Part shown: positions 53,477 to 62,066 of the stretch, piece after piece | Numbering within the stretch: the stretch's first letter is position 1 | How the letters are laid out: each line of letters begins with the position of its first letter | DNA from: Fontimonas thermophila | Lineage (GTDB): Bacteria > Pseudomonadota > Gammaproteobacteria > Nevskiales > Nevskiaceae | Assembly (NCBI RefSeq): GCF_900113085.1 | Contig: NZ_FOOC01000001.1 | Coordinates: 310,001 to 374,000, forward strand | DNA: 64,000 bases | Reading direction: 5' to 3' | The notes under the pieces: model-generated | Database searches by the model: none | What the model was told of the DNA's origin: nothing | What the model saw: the letters and a program-made list of their open reading frames with translations, nothing else | Position numbers and translations under genes: made by a program

Positions 53477-55960
53477 ATGACCTTCGTAGGGCATGTGTGC
53501 CGACCCGCGCTCACGCGGACCCGAGCGATGATCGGGGCTGTCCATGCGCTCCTGCGGCGGATGGGTCCGGCGCTGATGCTGGCCGTGCTGCTTTCGGGTG
53601 CACCGTGGTCCGCGGTGCGTGCCGAGGATGCGGCCTGCACGGGTTCGCTGGCGATCCGCCTGTACGCCGCCGGTGCGCATCTGGGGCCGTTTGCCGCCGG
53701 CGAGGGTTGTGTCGCCGGCATTCCCGATGCTCTGGGTCTGATCTACTGGACGTATTCGCCGATCCGCGGGCAGGTCGGCAACGGCGGGCTGACCGTCACC
53801 CTCGCCGAAGGGGCACGTCTGATCGGTGTGTTCTGGCCGAGCCCGATTCTGTACGACCACAACGGCGGAGCCTTCGGGTACGAGACCCAGCCGCAGGCGC
53901 CCGACCGCGGCCGCGGCGCCGCGAGCGGCGTGCGCTATGGCATCCGTGACGGGGAGCGCTTCGTCTGGCTCGACGATGCCCGGTTCGTGCAGCGCACCCG
54001 TTATGCCGGCGCGCGCAGCCTGCGGCTGCTGCAGGAGGTTTCGATCCCCGAGCTCGATGCGGCGGTCACGATCGAGTCGTTCGTCGATCCCCGCCACGAC
54101 GTGCTCGTGCAGCATCTGCGGATCACCGATACGAGCGGCCGTGCGCGCAACCTCGCCCTGGTGCATTACGAGAACCTGACGCCCACCGATCTGGCCTTGC
54201 CGCTGACCACGAGCACGATCAGCGATACCGTCATCGACGCGCCCCTGGAGCAGGTGACGGTCACCGCCAATGGCATCGAGCACGGTGCCCTGGGTGTACC
54301 GGTTGCGTTCATCTGGGATGCGCAGCCGCAACCGGCGCAGCGCATGGCCGGGCTCGACACCAGCGCGTTGTCCGATGGTGTCGCGGTCACGGTCAATGGC
54401 CTGCCGCTCGCCACCGGCACGCTGCCTGCGAATGCACCGGATGCTTATACCGCGGCCACGGGCAATCGCTGGCTGCCGGTGACGCAAGTGATCGGCCCTG
54501 CGAACGCGGCCCAGCAATGGCCGCTGGCGCTGCCCGCCGGTGGTAGCGCCGAGGTGACCGTCTATGCCGCTGCAGGGTCCACCGCGGCGGCCGCGCGCGA
54601 TGCGCTGCGTGCCGTGCGGGGGACGGCACTCGCCGAGTTGCGCGCGACGGTGGATGCGCACTGGTGGACGTTTACCGAGCGCGCCGCGCGCCGCCCCGCG
54701 CTGGCGGCAGAGGCGCCGGCGGATGCCGAGCGCTTGGAACGGCTGTTCTGGCGCGGCCTGCTCGTGCTCGGCATGAACCTGGACCGCGGAACCGGCCTGC
54801 TGTCGGCCGGCGCCTTCCGCCAGCCGCCGTATGGTGCTTCCTGGCCGCGCGACACCGCAGTCACCGCCTACATCCTCGGCGAGCTCGGCTATCGGCAAGA
54901 GGCGCAGCGCGCCTTGCTCGGTACCGCCGCCCTGCAAAGGCCGGACGGCGGCTTTGGCGGCGCGTCGTACAACAACGGCGCACCCTGGCCGTTCAATGAG
55001 GGTTTGCCGCTCACCTATTTCGGCGGGCAGGTCGATGGTGCCGGATGGTTCGTCTGGAGCGCGCAGCAGCACTATGCGCGGACGCAGGACCGTGCGTTTT
55101 TGCAGGCGATCTGGCCGTCCGTGCGCAAGGCTGCGGATTTTCTCGCCGCGTGGCGCGATCCGGGCAATGGCGGGCATCTGGCCAGCAACGAAGAAGACCG
55201 CTTCCTGCCCGGGCAGACCATTGCCGGCGACGTGGCCGTGATCATGGGGCTGCGCGCGGCAGGAGCGCTCGCCACAGTCCTGGGTGAGACGCCGGCCCCC
55301 GGCTGGGCGCAGCGCGCCGATGACATCGAAGCCTCTCTCGCGCCCAACTACTGGCGTCCGGATCCAGGTTACTTCGCCTGGCTGACCACGCCGCTGCTGG
55401 GTGGTGAATACCCGCTCACCGCCGACCCGTCGTACGACCCCATCATGTGGGATCACAGCAATCTCATCTGGCCGGGACGGCTGTTCGCGCCGCCGCATGC
55501 CGATGCGCACAAAACCGCTCAGCACATGGATTACTTCTGGAGCCTGATGTGGGAGGGCGAGCCCGGCGGCCGGTTGCTCACCGAGCCGTACAACACCGGA
55601 CTCGGCTGGTTTGCGACCTCGCTGTCGGGTCTTGAGGATCAGGGTCTGCTCGCCGATGGCCGCGCCCGCGCGCGCATCATCCTGCGCTGGCTCGCGCAAC
55701 ATGCCGCGCCGGAGACGGCGCTCATCGGCGAGGTCACCACCCTGGATCGGCTCTACCCGCAATCTTATGGCGCACCGCATTCCTGGGCGCATGCATTCGC
55801 CATCCAGGGCATGCTCGCTGCCTGGCCACAGACCGCAGATGCCCCGCGCCCCGGCGACGGTTCGCCGGCCTCTGGCGGTGCGCTGATGCCGCTGACCCTG
55901 GGCGTGCTGGCGTTGCTTGCCGGGATCGCGCGCCGCCGCCGACTCTGTCGATCCGTCTGA
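53477..55960 (+). CDS. GH15-like glucoamylase family protein with C-terminal membrane tail
   Basis: An 827-residue exported protein. After the signal (LMLAVLLSGAPWSAVRA) comes a beta-sandwich domain, then an (alpha/alpha)6 toroid with YGASWPRDTAVTAYILGELGY, NEEDRFLPGQTIAGDVAVI and DPIMWDHSNLIWPGRLF. It probably hydrolyses alpha-glucans or related glycosides. The extreme C-terminus has SGG (799-801), a hydrophobic helix and RRRR, resembling GlyGly-CTERM-type sorting tails. GAGGAG directly upstream fixes the ATG; a GTG 12 bp earlier overlaps the acylase stop. In one operon with the acylase and CocE-like genes. Confidence 0.87.
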   Translation: MTFVGHVCRPALTRTRAMIGAVHALLRRMGPALMLAVLLSGAPWSAVRAEDAACTGSLAIRLYAAGAHLGPFAAGEGCVAGIPDALGLIYWTYSPIRGQVGNGGLTVTLAEGARLIGVFWPSPILYDHNGGAFGYETQPQAPDRGRGAASGVRYGIRDGERFVWLDDARFVQRTRYAGARSLRLLQEVSIPELDAAVTIESFVDPRHDVLVQHLRITDTSGRARNLALVHYENLTPTDLALPLTTSTISDTVIDAPLEQVTVTANGIEHGALGVPVAFIWDAQPQPAQRMAGLDTSALSDGVAVTVNGLPLATGTLPANAPDAYTAATGNRWLPVTQVIGPANAAQQWPLALPAGGSAEVTVYAAAGSTAAAARDALRAVRGTALAELRATVDAHWWTFTERAARRPALAAEAPADAERLERLFWRGLLVLGMNLDRGTGLLSAGAFRQPPYGASWPRDTAVTAYILGELGYRQEAQRALLGTAALQRPDGGFGGASYNNGAPWPFNEGLPLTYFGGQVDGAGWFVWSAQQHYARTQDRAFLQAIWPSVRKAADFLAAWRDPGNGGHLASNEEDRFLPGQTIAGDVAVIMGLRAAGALATVLGETPAPGWAQRADDIEASLAPNYWRPDPGYFAWLTTPLLGGEYPLTADPSYDPIMWDHSNLIWPGRLFAPPHADAHKTAQHMDYFWSLMWEGEPGGRLLTEPYNTGLGWFATSLSGLEDQGLLADGRARARIILRWLAQHAAPETALIGEVTTLDRLYPQSYGAPHSWAHAFAIQGMLAAWPQTADAPRPGDGSPASGGALMPLTLGVLALLAGIARRRRLCRSV

Positions 55961-55974
55961 AATTCCGCTGCGCC

Positions 55975-57510
55975 ATGTGCCTGCCGATGCGTATCTCGAT
56001 CATTCGTTGTCTTGCCGCCGGTGCGGCCATCCTGTTGGCTGGCTGCGGCAACTCCAATCCCCCTGGCGATTCCGTGCCACGCGCCGAGGCGCGGTATTTC
56101 ACCCAGGTGATTCCCTCGTTCGACGGCACGCCGATCGCGACCACGGTCTTTGTGCCGCCGCTTGCCGAAGGTGAGCGCGCGCCCTTGATTCTGCACAGCA
56201 ACGGCTGGGGCGATACCCGCACTAAGCAGCCGACCGAACTCACCTACGATCCCAACAATTTCTACGGCGACATGCACCACGGCATGGTCACGCGGATGTG
56301 GCGGGCCGGCTACGTGGTGATCTCCCTGGACAACCGCGGCTGGGGCGATTCCGGCGGACAGGCGCGGATCATGGACCCGGATAAAGAAATCCGCGACTAC
56401 TCGGTGGTGATCGACTGGGCGGAGGTGAACCTGCCAATCGCGCTCGAACAGGGACGCGCCAAGGTCGGCGCCGTCGGCGGTTCTTATGGCGGCGGCTTCC
56501 AGATTCCGCTCGCGCATCGCGATCCGCGCATCAAGGCCATTGCCCCGTGGGTGACCTGGCACGACCTGCGCTACTCGCTCGCCCCGGACACGGTCATGCG
56601 CAGCGGGCACGTCACATTGCTCAACCTGGCGGGGCTTTTGCTCGCGCGCGTCGATCCGTTCATCCCGCGCGCCTATACCCAGACGCTGGCGACCAACACG
56701 CCACCCCAGGACGTGCTCGACACACTCAAGCACCACTCGCCGATCGAATTCTGCGAACAGGGCGCAGGGCCGAAGGTCGATGCCCTCATCGTCCAGGGGA
56801 CGCGCGATACACTCTTCGATGGCCTTGAAGGCTGGCAGAACGCCGAGTGTCTGCGTGCGCAGGGCGCCGACGTGCGCCTGATCTACGTCCCCAACGGGCA
56901 CCTGTTCACGCAGCAGGGCGTCCAGAGCAACCCGACCACGAGCTTGTGCGGGCCGCTTGATCCATTCGAAGCGGTCGTCGCCTGGTATGACGAGAAGCTG
57001 CGCGGCATCCCTGGCGCCGCGGCGCACATTCCCGGCCTCTGCCTGCCGGTGACCGACACCGAAGCCGTTTTCCCGGCACAGATGCCGATCGGCGGCCTGC
57101 GTTTCGAGATACCCGCAACGCCGGTGGTGTGGACGCCCGGCACGCTCTACAACGAAGACGCCCAGTTCGTCCCCTTGGCCACGATCGACCGGCCACAGCA
57201 TCTCGCCGGGCTGCCGCGCCTTTCGTTATCGATCACCGCGACGGTGCCGGCGGTCGATCCCATCCTCTTTGTCGGCATCGGCGTGCAGCGCGCCGGCGGC
57301 GCCTTCGAGCTGATCGACGATCAACTGCGGCCGTTGCGCGGTGTGGGCGCGCGCGAGCTGCTGCTCCCCGTCATCGCGACCCGGCTGGCGGCAGGCGATA
57401 CCGTCGGCCTTGCGCTGTACACCAGCCACGGGCAGTACTTCTCGTCGGCTTCCCGGATACCGTTTACGGTCACCGTGGCCGGTGCTCTCGAACTGCCGCT
57501 GCTCGACTGA
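55975..57510 (+). CDS. CocE/NonD family hydrolase, lipoprotein
   Basis: A 511-residue alpha/beta hydrolase (S15/CocE type) with a lipoprotein signal (ILLAGC). Core motifs: VISLDNRGWGDSGGQA, nucleophile elbow GGSYGGG (Ser170), then LIVQGTRDTLFD with the acid and PNGHLFTQ with the His; the C-terminal about 150 residues form the jelly-roll domain of this family. It hydrolyses an ester or amide at the envelope; relatives include cocaine esterase and X-Pro dipeptidyl peptidases. It follows the GH15-like gene by 14 bp. ATG 55987 is an equally good start. Confidence 0.88.
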   Translation: MCLPMRISIIRCLAAGAAILLAGCGNSNPPGDSVPRAEARYFTQVIPSFDGTPIATTVFVPPLAEGERAPLILHSNGWGDTRTKQPTELTYDPNNFYGDMHHGMVTRMWRAGYVVISLDNRGWGDSGGQARIMDPDKEIRDYSVVIDWAEVNLPIALEQGRAKVGAVGGSYGGGFQIPLAHRDPRIKAIAPWVTWHDLRYSLAPDTVMRSGHVTLLNLAGLLLARVDPFIPRAYTQTLATNTPPQDVLDTLKHHSPIEFCEQGAGPKVDALIVQGTRDTLFDGLEGWQNAECLRAQGADVRLIYVPNGHLFTQQGVQSNPTTSLCGPLDPFEAVVAWYDEKLRGIPGAAAHIPGLCLPVTDTEAVFPAQMPIGGLRFEIPATPVVWTPGTLYNEDAQFVPLATIDRPQHLAGLPRLSLSITATVPAVDPILFVGIGVQRAGGAFELIDDQLRPLRGVGARELLLPVIATRLAAGDTVGLALYTSHGQYFSSASRIPFTVTVAGALELPLLD

Positions 57511-58229
57511 CGGCATACAACCGGCATCGGTCGCCGCGCTGTCCGCCGACCCAATCCTCTGGCAGAGGCCCTGCCGGTTCTGCACCACCTTGCCGAGCAA
57601 TTCCGGCTTGATCAGGCCGGCCTCTCGGGGCTGCGCCATCATGGGCGGCCAGCGCGGCGAGGTTTGCCGTGAGCGGGACGCTGGTCGATCACGGACCCAC
57701 ACCGCAGGCGCATGCCCCGCGGCGCGCGAGTGGGAGCGCCGCCTCGAACAAAGGCTCGTGGAACACCCCGACGACGAAGGACTGCGATTCTAAAGGACGT
57801 GCGGCGCATCCTGTCGATGATCGAGGCCGACGACCTGCGGTGATCCGCATCGGCACCCGTGCATTGCACGGTGTCTGCCTCATTCTTCCCGCGACCGGCG
57901 TGACCACGGTGCCACGCGATTCCTTGCGGGTGGGGAGGTGCACATCTACCCCAGACCAGCCCGCGCGACGGGGAGACAGACGCGCCGCCTCAGCGACCCA
58001 TGAGCAGGCTGAAAGCAGCCCGAACAGCGCACGCAGCACCAGAGCCGCGAGGTCGAGCCCGCTGGGCCTTGCGGCCGGGCAGGGGAAAAAGACGGTGGAC
58101 CGCCGGGGCGCTGAGCCATGACCGTGGGAAAGCGGTTGCGCTCGGCGCACGCGATGCCCTCAGGCTGACCCAGAAGGCGGCGCGCGGCGCAGGCCGACGA
58201 GAAGGGGTGGAAGGCGTGGGTTAAGACGG
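57511..58229. other. 719 bp without an intact gene; decayed left edge of prophage
   Basis: No convincing gene. Short plus-strand fragments remain: about 57745-57793 reads ...WERRLEQRLVEHPDDEG and ends at a TAA, and the reading continues after a shift as KDVRRILSMIEADDLR-stop near 57841, suggesting one small frameshifted protein. The minus strand near 57540-57645 has a coherent PREAGLIKPELLGKVVQNR stretch. These look like debris of small phage genes; none can be named. Confidence 0.4.
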
Positions 58230-58436
58230 TCAGCGTATGAGACGCCCGATGACGTTGGTGACCACGGCAAACACCAGCGCGCCGCCGACCAGCAGGATCG
58301 GCCCCAGCATCAACCATCCTGCCAGACCGGCGAGCGATGGAAACAGCAGGCCGATGACCACGCCAGCGCCGAACAGCACGGCCAGCGTCGGCCCGATGGC
58401 GTGCCAGACAATGAATGTATGACGTGTTCCAAGCAT
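58230..58436 (-). CDS. small two-helix membrane protein
   Basis: 68 residues, MLGTRHTFIVWHAIG then two hydrophobic stretches (LAVLFGAGVVIGLLF and LMLGPILLVGGALVFAVV) and a basic end. Its ATG shares the CATG at 58434-58437 with the ATG of the opposite-strand tape-measure gene, so the two genes start head to head. A similar small protein occupies the same position at 59551-59745. Function unknown; a holin-like or phage accessory membrane protein is possible. Confidence 0.55.
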   Translation of the reverse strand: MLGTRHTFIVWHAIGPTLAVLFGAGVVIGLLFPSLAGLAGWLMLGPILLVGGALVFAVVTNVIGRLIR

Positions 58437-59166
58437 GGCTGAAGCAATAACGAATCTGTCGATCAGAGTCAAACTCGACGGCGCGGAAACCGTCAATGCG
58501 CGCTTTGGCGACATTGCCCGCATCAGCACGGAACTCAAGGGCAAGCTCGCCGAAATCGGCGCGGCGGTCAAAGCCGCGCAGGCGGCTGGCGATCCGCTCA
58601 GGGTCGAGGCGCTCAAGGCCGCGGGCCGCGAGATCGAGCAGGCCATCGGCAAGCTCGGAAAATTGCGTGATTCGGCCCGCATCGACTACGCGCGCACCCT
58701 CCTCGACGTGCGCCCGTGGCGCGACATCCAGCGCGAGATGGATCAGGTGCGCGCGGCGTTCAATCGCGTCGCCGCATCGAGCGCTTCCATTGGCGAGAAA
58801 GCACAGGCGTTCGCGCATCTGCAAAGCAAGCTGGTCGAGCTTAAAAGCCAGACCAACGGCTGGGCCGATGCCCTGGACAAGGTCAAGACCGGGCTGGCCG
58901 GGATGGCCGCTGGCGTGGCGGCGTTTGGGCTCGGCGTGCGCAACGCGGCTGCCTTCGAGTCTGCCATGGTGGGCGTGCAGCGCGCCGCAGGCCTGTCGCG
59001 CGAGCAGCTGCGCGCGTTTGCCGCGGACATGAAGCGTGCCGCCGACGTCGACAGCAGGGCGTTCTCGACCACACGCACGGCGCTAAAGTCGATCTCCACC
59101 CAGCTGGCCCAGGCCATGTCGATGCGCGCGGGGCTTGCGCGCATCTTGTCGGGGTGCGGCCGATAA
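58435..59166 (+). pseudogene. truncated phage tail tape measure protein
   Basis: 243 codons remain. N-terminus TNLSIRVKLDGAETVNARF, long coiled-coil helices, then the TP901-type core AAAFESAMVGVQRAAGLSRE, AFAADMKRAA; full-length members have 700 or more residues. After about 59135 the frame is lost, and ADKAAEGEAIR continues in another frame before a stop. A prophage remnant, part of a Mu-like tail module; starts head to head with the small membrane protein gene. Confidence 0.75.
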
Positions 59167-59304
59167 GGCGGCCGAGGGCGAGGCGATACGATGACCCAAG
59201 ACGGCTACACGGCAAAAATCCTGGATGCGCCAGCCAAGTGCACCCGCATGGCACGTCCTGCCGTCCGAAGAAGTGCCAAAGGTTTATGAAGAAGTTATAC
59301 ACAG

Positions 59305-59564
59305 GGCACGCAGCAGGTGCGTGCCGAGATGCAGGGTGTGACGCAAGGTGCGGATCGCATTGCCGAAGCGTTGCGCCACATCGAGCACAACGACTTAACC
59401 GCTTTTACGCTTTCGGGCATCGACAAGTCCATCTCCGGGCTGCGCAGTTGGCCGAGGGCGCCATCGATCTGTCGTTCGAGGCGATCATGTGGCGGTATCG
59501 CGCGCTGGTGCAATGGCAGCAGAAGAGGTGGAAAGTGTGGATAACGGCGATCAGCGACCGGTGA
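59305..59564 (+). pseudogene. frameshifted internal fragment of a phage tail protein
   Basis: In one frame the sequence reads TQQVRAEMQGVTQGADRIAE through DKSISGLR (to about 59445). It then continues coherently only in another frame as QLAEGAIDLSFEAIMWRYRA and ends WKVWITAISDR-stop at 59564. The hydrophilic helical character resembles a tape-measure middle or end. At least one frameshift and no upstream start, so it is debris. Confidence 0.5.
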
Positions 59565-59745
59565 CGGCCGCGATGACAGCGAGCAACGCGCCGAGCGCCG
59601 CCCCGGGCAGCGCGAGCCACAGGACGAGCCAGCCGAGTCCTGCGATGGTCATCGGCCACACGGCCCAGGTTTGGCCCAGCGCGGCAAAGATGGCCATCAG
59701 CCAGAACAGGCTGCCGAAGAGCTGACGGAGGTTGGATCGATCCAT
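59551..59745 (-). CDS. small two-helix membrane protein (second copy of the arrangement)
   Basis: 64 residues: MDRSNLRQLFGSLFWLMAIF, a second hydrophobic stretch through LGWLVLWLALPGAALGALL, ending AAVTGR. The ATG overlaps, at a CATG (59743-59746), the start codon of an opposite-strand gene whose product begins like a tape-measure protein. The C-terminal halves of this and the 58230 protein share a GW-L-L-P/G-A-L pattern, suggesting distant homology. GAGG lies upstream. Function unknown. Confidence 0.5.
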   Translation of the reverse strand: MDRSNLRQLFGSLFWLMAIFAALGQTWAVWPMTIAGLGWLVLWLALPGAALGALLAVIAAVTGR

Positions 59746-59887
59746 GACATCGAACCTCGAAGTCTCAATCAAGTTGAAACTACAGCAGGACAGCGTCTTG
59801 CAGAACATCGCGCAGATCGCCTCCTCGGTGGTCGGGCTGCGCCGCGAATTCGACCGCCTGTCGGACGCCGGGCGCAATATGCGTTAG
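59744..59887 (+). pseudogene. N-terminal stub of tape-measure-like protein, stopped by TAG
   Basis: 47 residues (NLEVSIKLKLQQDSV, NIAQIASSVVGLRREFDRLS) ending at an in-frame TAG. Beyond the stop the same frame continues sensibly for about 20 codons (YLGEGMDSISHQLAAMQRLA) before losing character. This points to a nonsense mutation, or a short tail gene, in the decayed prophage. Confidence 0.5.
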
Positions 59888-60101
59888 TACCTGGGCGAGG
59901 GTATGGACTCGATCTCGCACCAGCTGGCGGCCATGCAGCGGCTGGCGAGTCGTTCTATCTCGTCTTCCGGGGCGCGGGCGTGGTCGGCGGCTTGGCGGGC
60001 AACGTCCATGGTGTGCGCCTCGGGGCCGTCGTAAGTCAGGCGGACGTCGCTTATGGTGTGCCCAGTCTAGAGTCACCGCTTTGCGGGCAACAGGGCCGCC
60101 G
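59888..60101. other. prophage debris without an intact gene
   Basis: The minus strand from about 60056 down to 59884 is open and reads ISDVRLTYDGPEAHTMDVA followed by a Glu/Arg-rich stretch, but it lacks a normal start codon. It resembles the beginning of a small phage protein. Nothing else recognised. Confidence 0.3.
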
Positions 60102-60147
60102 CGCGCACAGGCGCGGTTTGAGGCAGGGGCGCGGTAGGCTATACTGC
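60102..60147 (+). repeat. 46-bp inverted repeat, copy A, with promoter
   Basis: Matches copy B (63439-63484, opposite orientation) at 43 of 46 positions. It contains TTGAGG (60118-60123) and TATACT (60140-60145) separated by 16 bp, a sigma70-type promoter reading rightward. A terminator follows at 60200, so a transcript of about 85 nt is predicted. Confidence 0.75.
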
Positions 60148-60151
60148 CGAC

Positions 60152-60236
60152 AGCCATCGGCAGCCACTGCGCGGCGAGCGCCCCCAAGGACTGCCGGGTA
60201 CGCCACGGTGACGCCGCGCCGTGGCGTTTTCATTTT
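60152..60236 (+). ncRNA. putative small RNA from repeat-A promoter
   Basis: Predicted from a promoter in repeat A and a terminator at 60200-60236; no open frame of note lies between. The 5' part is self-complementary just after the promoter (GCCGA...TCGGC around 60146-60161). The transcript would be antisense to the 3' end of a small minus-strand frame. Speculative. Confidence 0.3.
60200..60236 (+). terminator. rho-independent terminator downstream of repeat A
   Basis: 9-bp stem ACGCCACGG / CCGTGGCGT with a 10-base loop, followed by TTTTCATTTT. Confidence 0.65.
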
Positions 60237-60495
60237 GGCCACCTGCGCCTGCCGGATCGCTGCTGCTCGATGTATTCGAGCGCCGTCATGGTTTCCCTGT
60301 CTCTTGGCACGAACGTCGTCACTCCTGTCCACCAGCGCTTTGGACTGAACTCGAACACCGACAGTGCCGGGCGCTCGTCGCCGCCCACATCCCACAGCGC
60401 GATGTAGCGGCGGCGCAGCGCCATCGCCTCGCGCGCGCCCATCCATTCGCGCGCGGCGATCCACTCCCATTGCTCCCAGATTTCCTGCGGGTGCT
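60230..60495 (-). pseudogene. unrecognised phage-type fragment
   Basis: About 85 codons read EIWEQWEWIAAREWMGAREA, YIALWDVGGDERPALSVFEF, MTALEYIEQQR and stop at 60230; there is an internal ATG at 60442. The frame has no clear start and emerges from the broken portal gene upstream. Family not recognised. Its end overlaps the terminator of repeat A. Confidence 0.4.
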
Positions 60496-61050
60496 GGTCT
60501 CGGCCAGCATGCGCATGTGGTGGCGGCGCGCAGGATGTCGGCGCGCACCTCGGCGTGCACGCGGGCCTGCGCCAGGCTGGAGCCGTCGTCCGTGGTCATG
60601 GTCTGGCCCAGCACGGCCTTGCTCGCCTGCCGGTCCAGGTAGTCGATGAGCTTGTGGTACAGCTTGGTGGAGGCGCTCTTGGCTCCGGACTCCACCAGCT
60701 CCAGCACCATCTCCTGCGGGATCACGGCGGCAGCGTCCGACCCCAGGCTGAAGGCGGCCTGCTTGAGCACGGCCACATCCTCGGGCGATGCGCCCTGGTG
60801 GTACTTGCCCACGCGGATGGGCTGGCCGAAGAGTTCGCCAAAGCGCGCCCAGTCGCGCAGGGCGTAGCTCTTGAACACCAGGCCCACAGCGCGCTTCGCG
60901 CCACCCCGCCCAGCAGCGGGATGCCGGCGGCCAGCGGCGGCTGGTGCAGGATGAAGCGGCAGGGCGGCACGGGTTGTCCCTCTGGGCTGCCATCACCAGG
61001 CGCAAGAGGCTGCCAGTATCGCGGTCGAAGGTGAATCAGTGCGCCTCACG
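60495..61050 (-). pseudogene. Mu gp29-like portal protein (DUF935), frameshifted
   Basis: Pieces in successive frames read FTFDRDTGSLLRLV, then PEGQPVPPCRFILHQPPL with LLGGVARSALWAW, then VFKSYALRDWARFGELFGQP, IRVGKYHQGASPEDVAVLKQ, SLGSDAAAVIPQEMVLELVE and LIDYLDRQASKAVLGQTMTT, ending near AEVRADIL. This is the core of the DUF935 portal family of Mu-like phages. At least three shifts are evident, one of them consistent with a single missing base near 60889. It lies on the strand opposite to the gpF and gpG genes with which gp29 is normally colinear. Confidence 0.8.
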
Positions 61051-61097
61051 CTCTTCTAAATCGCGGCGACTGCGGCCTGCAGCGCCCCGCGCATGGC

Positions 61098-61514
61098 TCA
61101 CTCCAGCGAGAGCACCAGCCGCTTGCCCAGCGCAGCCGCCGCGCGCTCCAGTTGCTTGATCGTTGGGTTGCCCGGCTTCATCAGCCGCTGCGCGGCAGGC
61201 CAGGACGTGCCCATCGCGCGGGCCAGTTCAGAGATGGTGTGGCCGGCGCGGGCGCGTGCGAGCAGCACCGCCGCCTGCACGCTGGCCGAAGGCTCCACCC
61301 AGTGGCCGCCTTCGGTCTGCGTGGGGCTAGGGATTGGGGCGCCATCGGCCAGCCGCTGCTCCAGCACCAGGCTCAAGACCTCGGCGGCGTTGAACAGCGC
61401 CTGCTCGATGTCGTCGCCCTCGGTGATGGCCTCGGGCAGGTCGGGGAAGGTCACGGTGTAGCCGCCCTCGGGTTGCGGCTCCAGCAGCGCCATGTAGCGC
61501 ACGGTGTCGGTCAT
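61098..61514 (-). CDS. hicB: HicB antitoxin with C-terminal HTH
   Basis: 138 residues. The N-terminal HicB fold has YMALLEPQPEGGYTVTFPDL and the PEAITEGDDIEQAL signature; an XRE-like helix-turn-helix follows (AGHTISELARAMGTSWPAAQ). It neutralises HicA and represses the operon. Its ATG overlaps the hicA stop (ATGA). The neighbouring genes are prophage debris, so the pair is probably a phage-borne or transferred module. Confidence 0.92.
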   Translation of the reverse strand: MTDTVRYMALLEPQPEGGYTVTFPDLPEAITEGDDIEQALFNAAEVLSLVLEQRLADGAPIPSPTQTEGGHWVEPSASVQAAVLLARARAGHTISELARAMGTSWPAAQRLMKPGNPTIKQLERAAAALGKRLVLSLE

Positions 61515-61702
61515 GTCAGTTTCACTCCGGATTGTTTTTCGATGGACTTGAGCGTGCCGATCCTGATGTCGGACGCGCCATGTACCTGCACCGGCACGGT
61601 CACCTTGCGTCGCCCGTCGGTGAGCAGGTGGCGGCTGCCGCGCACCCGCTCGACCCGGAACCTCGCCCGCTGTAACCACTTGATGACCTCTTTGCCGTTC
61701 AT
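61511..61702 (-). CDS. hicA: HicA toxin (mRNA interferase)
   Basis: 63 residues from MNGKEVIKWLQRARF; the double-stranded-RNA-binding-like fold and catalytic His are in RVRGSRHLL, with the end VPVQVHGASDIRIGTLKSIE. It cleaves mRNA when not bound by HicB. The internal ATG was chosen because a palindrome likely to be the operator lies just upstream of it. It is upstream of hicB in the usual toxin-first order. Confidence 0.92.
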   Translation of the reverse strand: MNGKEVIKWLQRARFRVERVRGSRHLLTDGRRKVTVPVQVHGASDIRIGTLKSIEKQSGVKLT

Positions 61703-61708
61703 GGGGCA

Positions 61709-61718
61709 CGATATATCG
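61709..61718. promoter_or_regulatory. palindromic element upstream of hicAB
   Basis: CGATATATCG, a perfect 10-bp palindrome 6 bp upstream of the hicA ATG and beside AT-rich -10-like sequence; a plausible HicB operator. Confidence 0.45.
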
Positions 61719-61826
61719 CGAAAGATAATGCCGGCGCCGATTCTCACCTGCTCCGGATCGTGTCCCGTGACGCGGTGTAGTGGTTTGATTTGATCGCTGG
61801 CTACTCGCCTGGTTGGGCGACGGCTG

Positions 61827-62066
61827 TCAGGCTGCCACAGCCGGCAGATTCATGGCCGGGGGTTCGATCGTTTCGTTCATTGCCCCGCGGGCCATGAGCG
61901 CCCGCTCAATGAGGCTGTTGAGCTGGGCGCGGCCCACCGGCTCGCGCGCGCACCGTTTCCTGTCCAGCCGCCGCCATGCCCGCTGCGCGGCCTCGGCGAG
62001 CCACTCGCCGATGGGCTTGTGCAGGTTTGAGCGCTTCCGGCGTGCGCGAAAGCGCAGCCAACCCCC
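61827..62066 (-). pseudogene. unrecognised C-terminal fragment
   Basis: About 79 codons in a basic, Arg-rich frame (RARRKRSNLHKPIGEWLAEA, GRAQLNSLIERALMARG) ending MNLPAVAA-stop. No start codon at the left end of the frame; the previous gene's stop directly abuts it. Probably a truncated phage-associated protein. Not identified. Confidence 0.35.

Noticed and set aside
59780-60187. 135-codon minus-strand frame over the repeat-A region
   Set aside because: Arg/Pro/Gly-rich shadow that crosses the promoter repeat and the opposite stub gene; no family resemblance.
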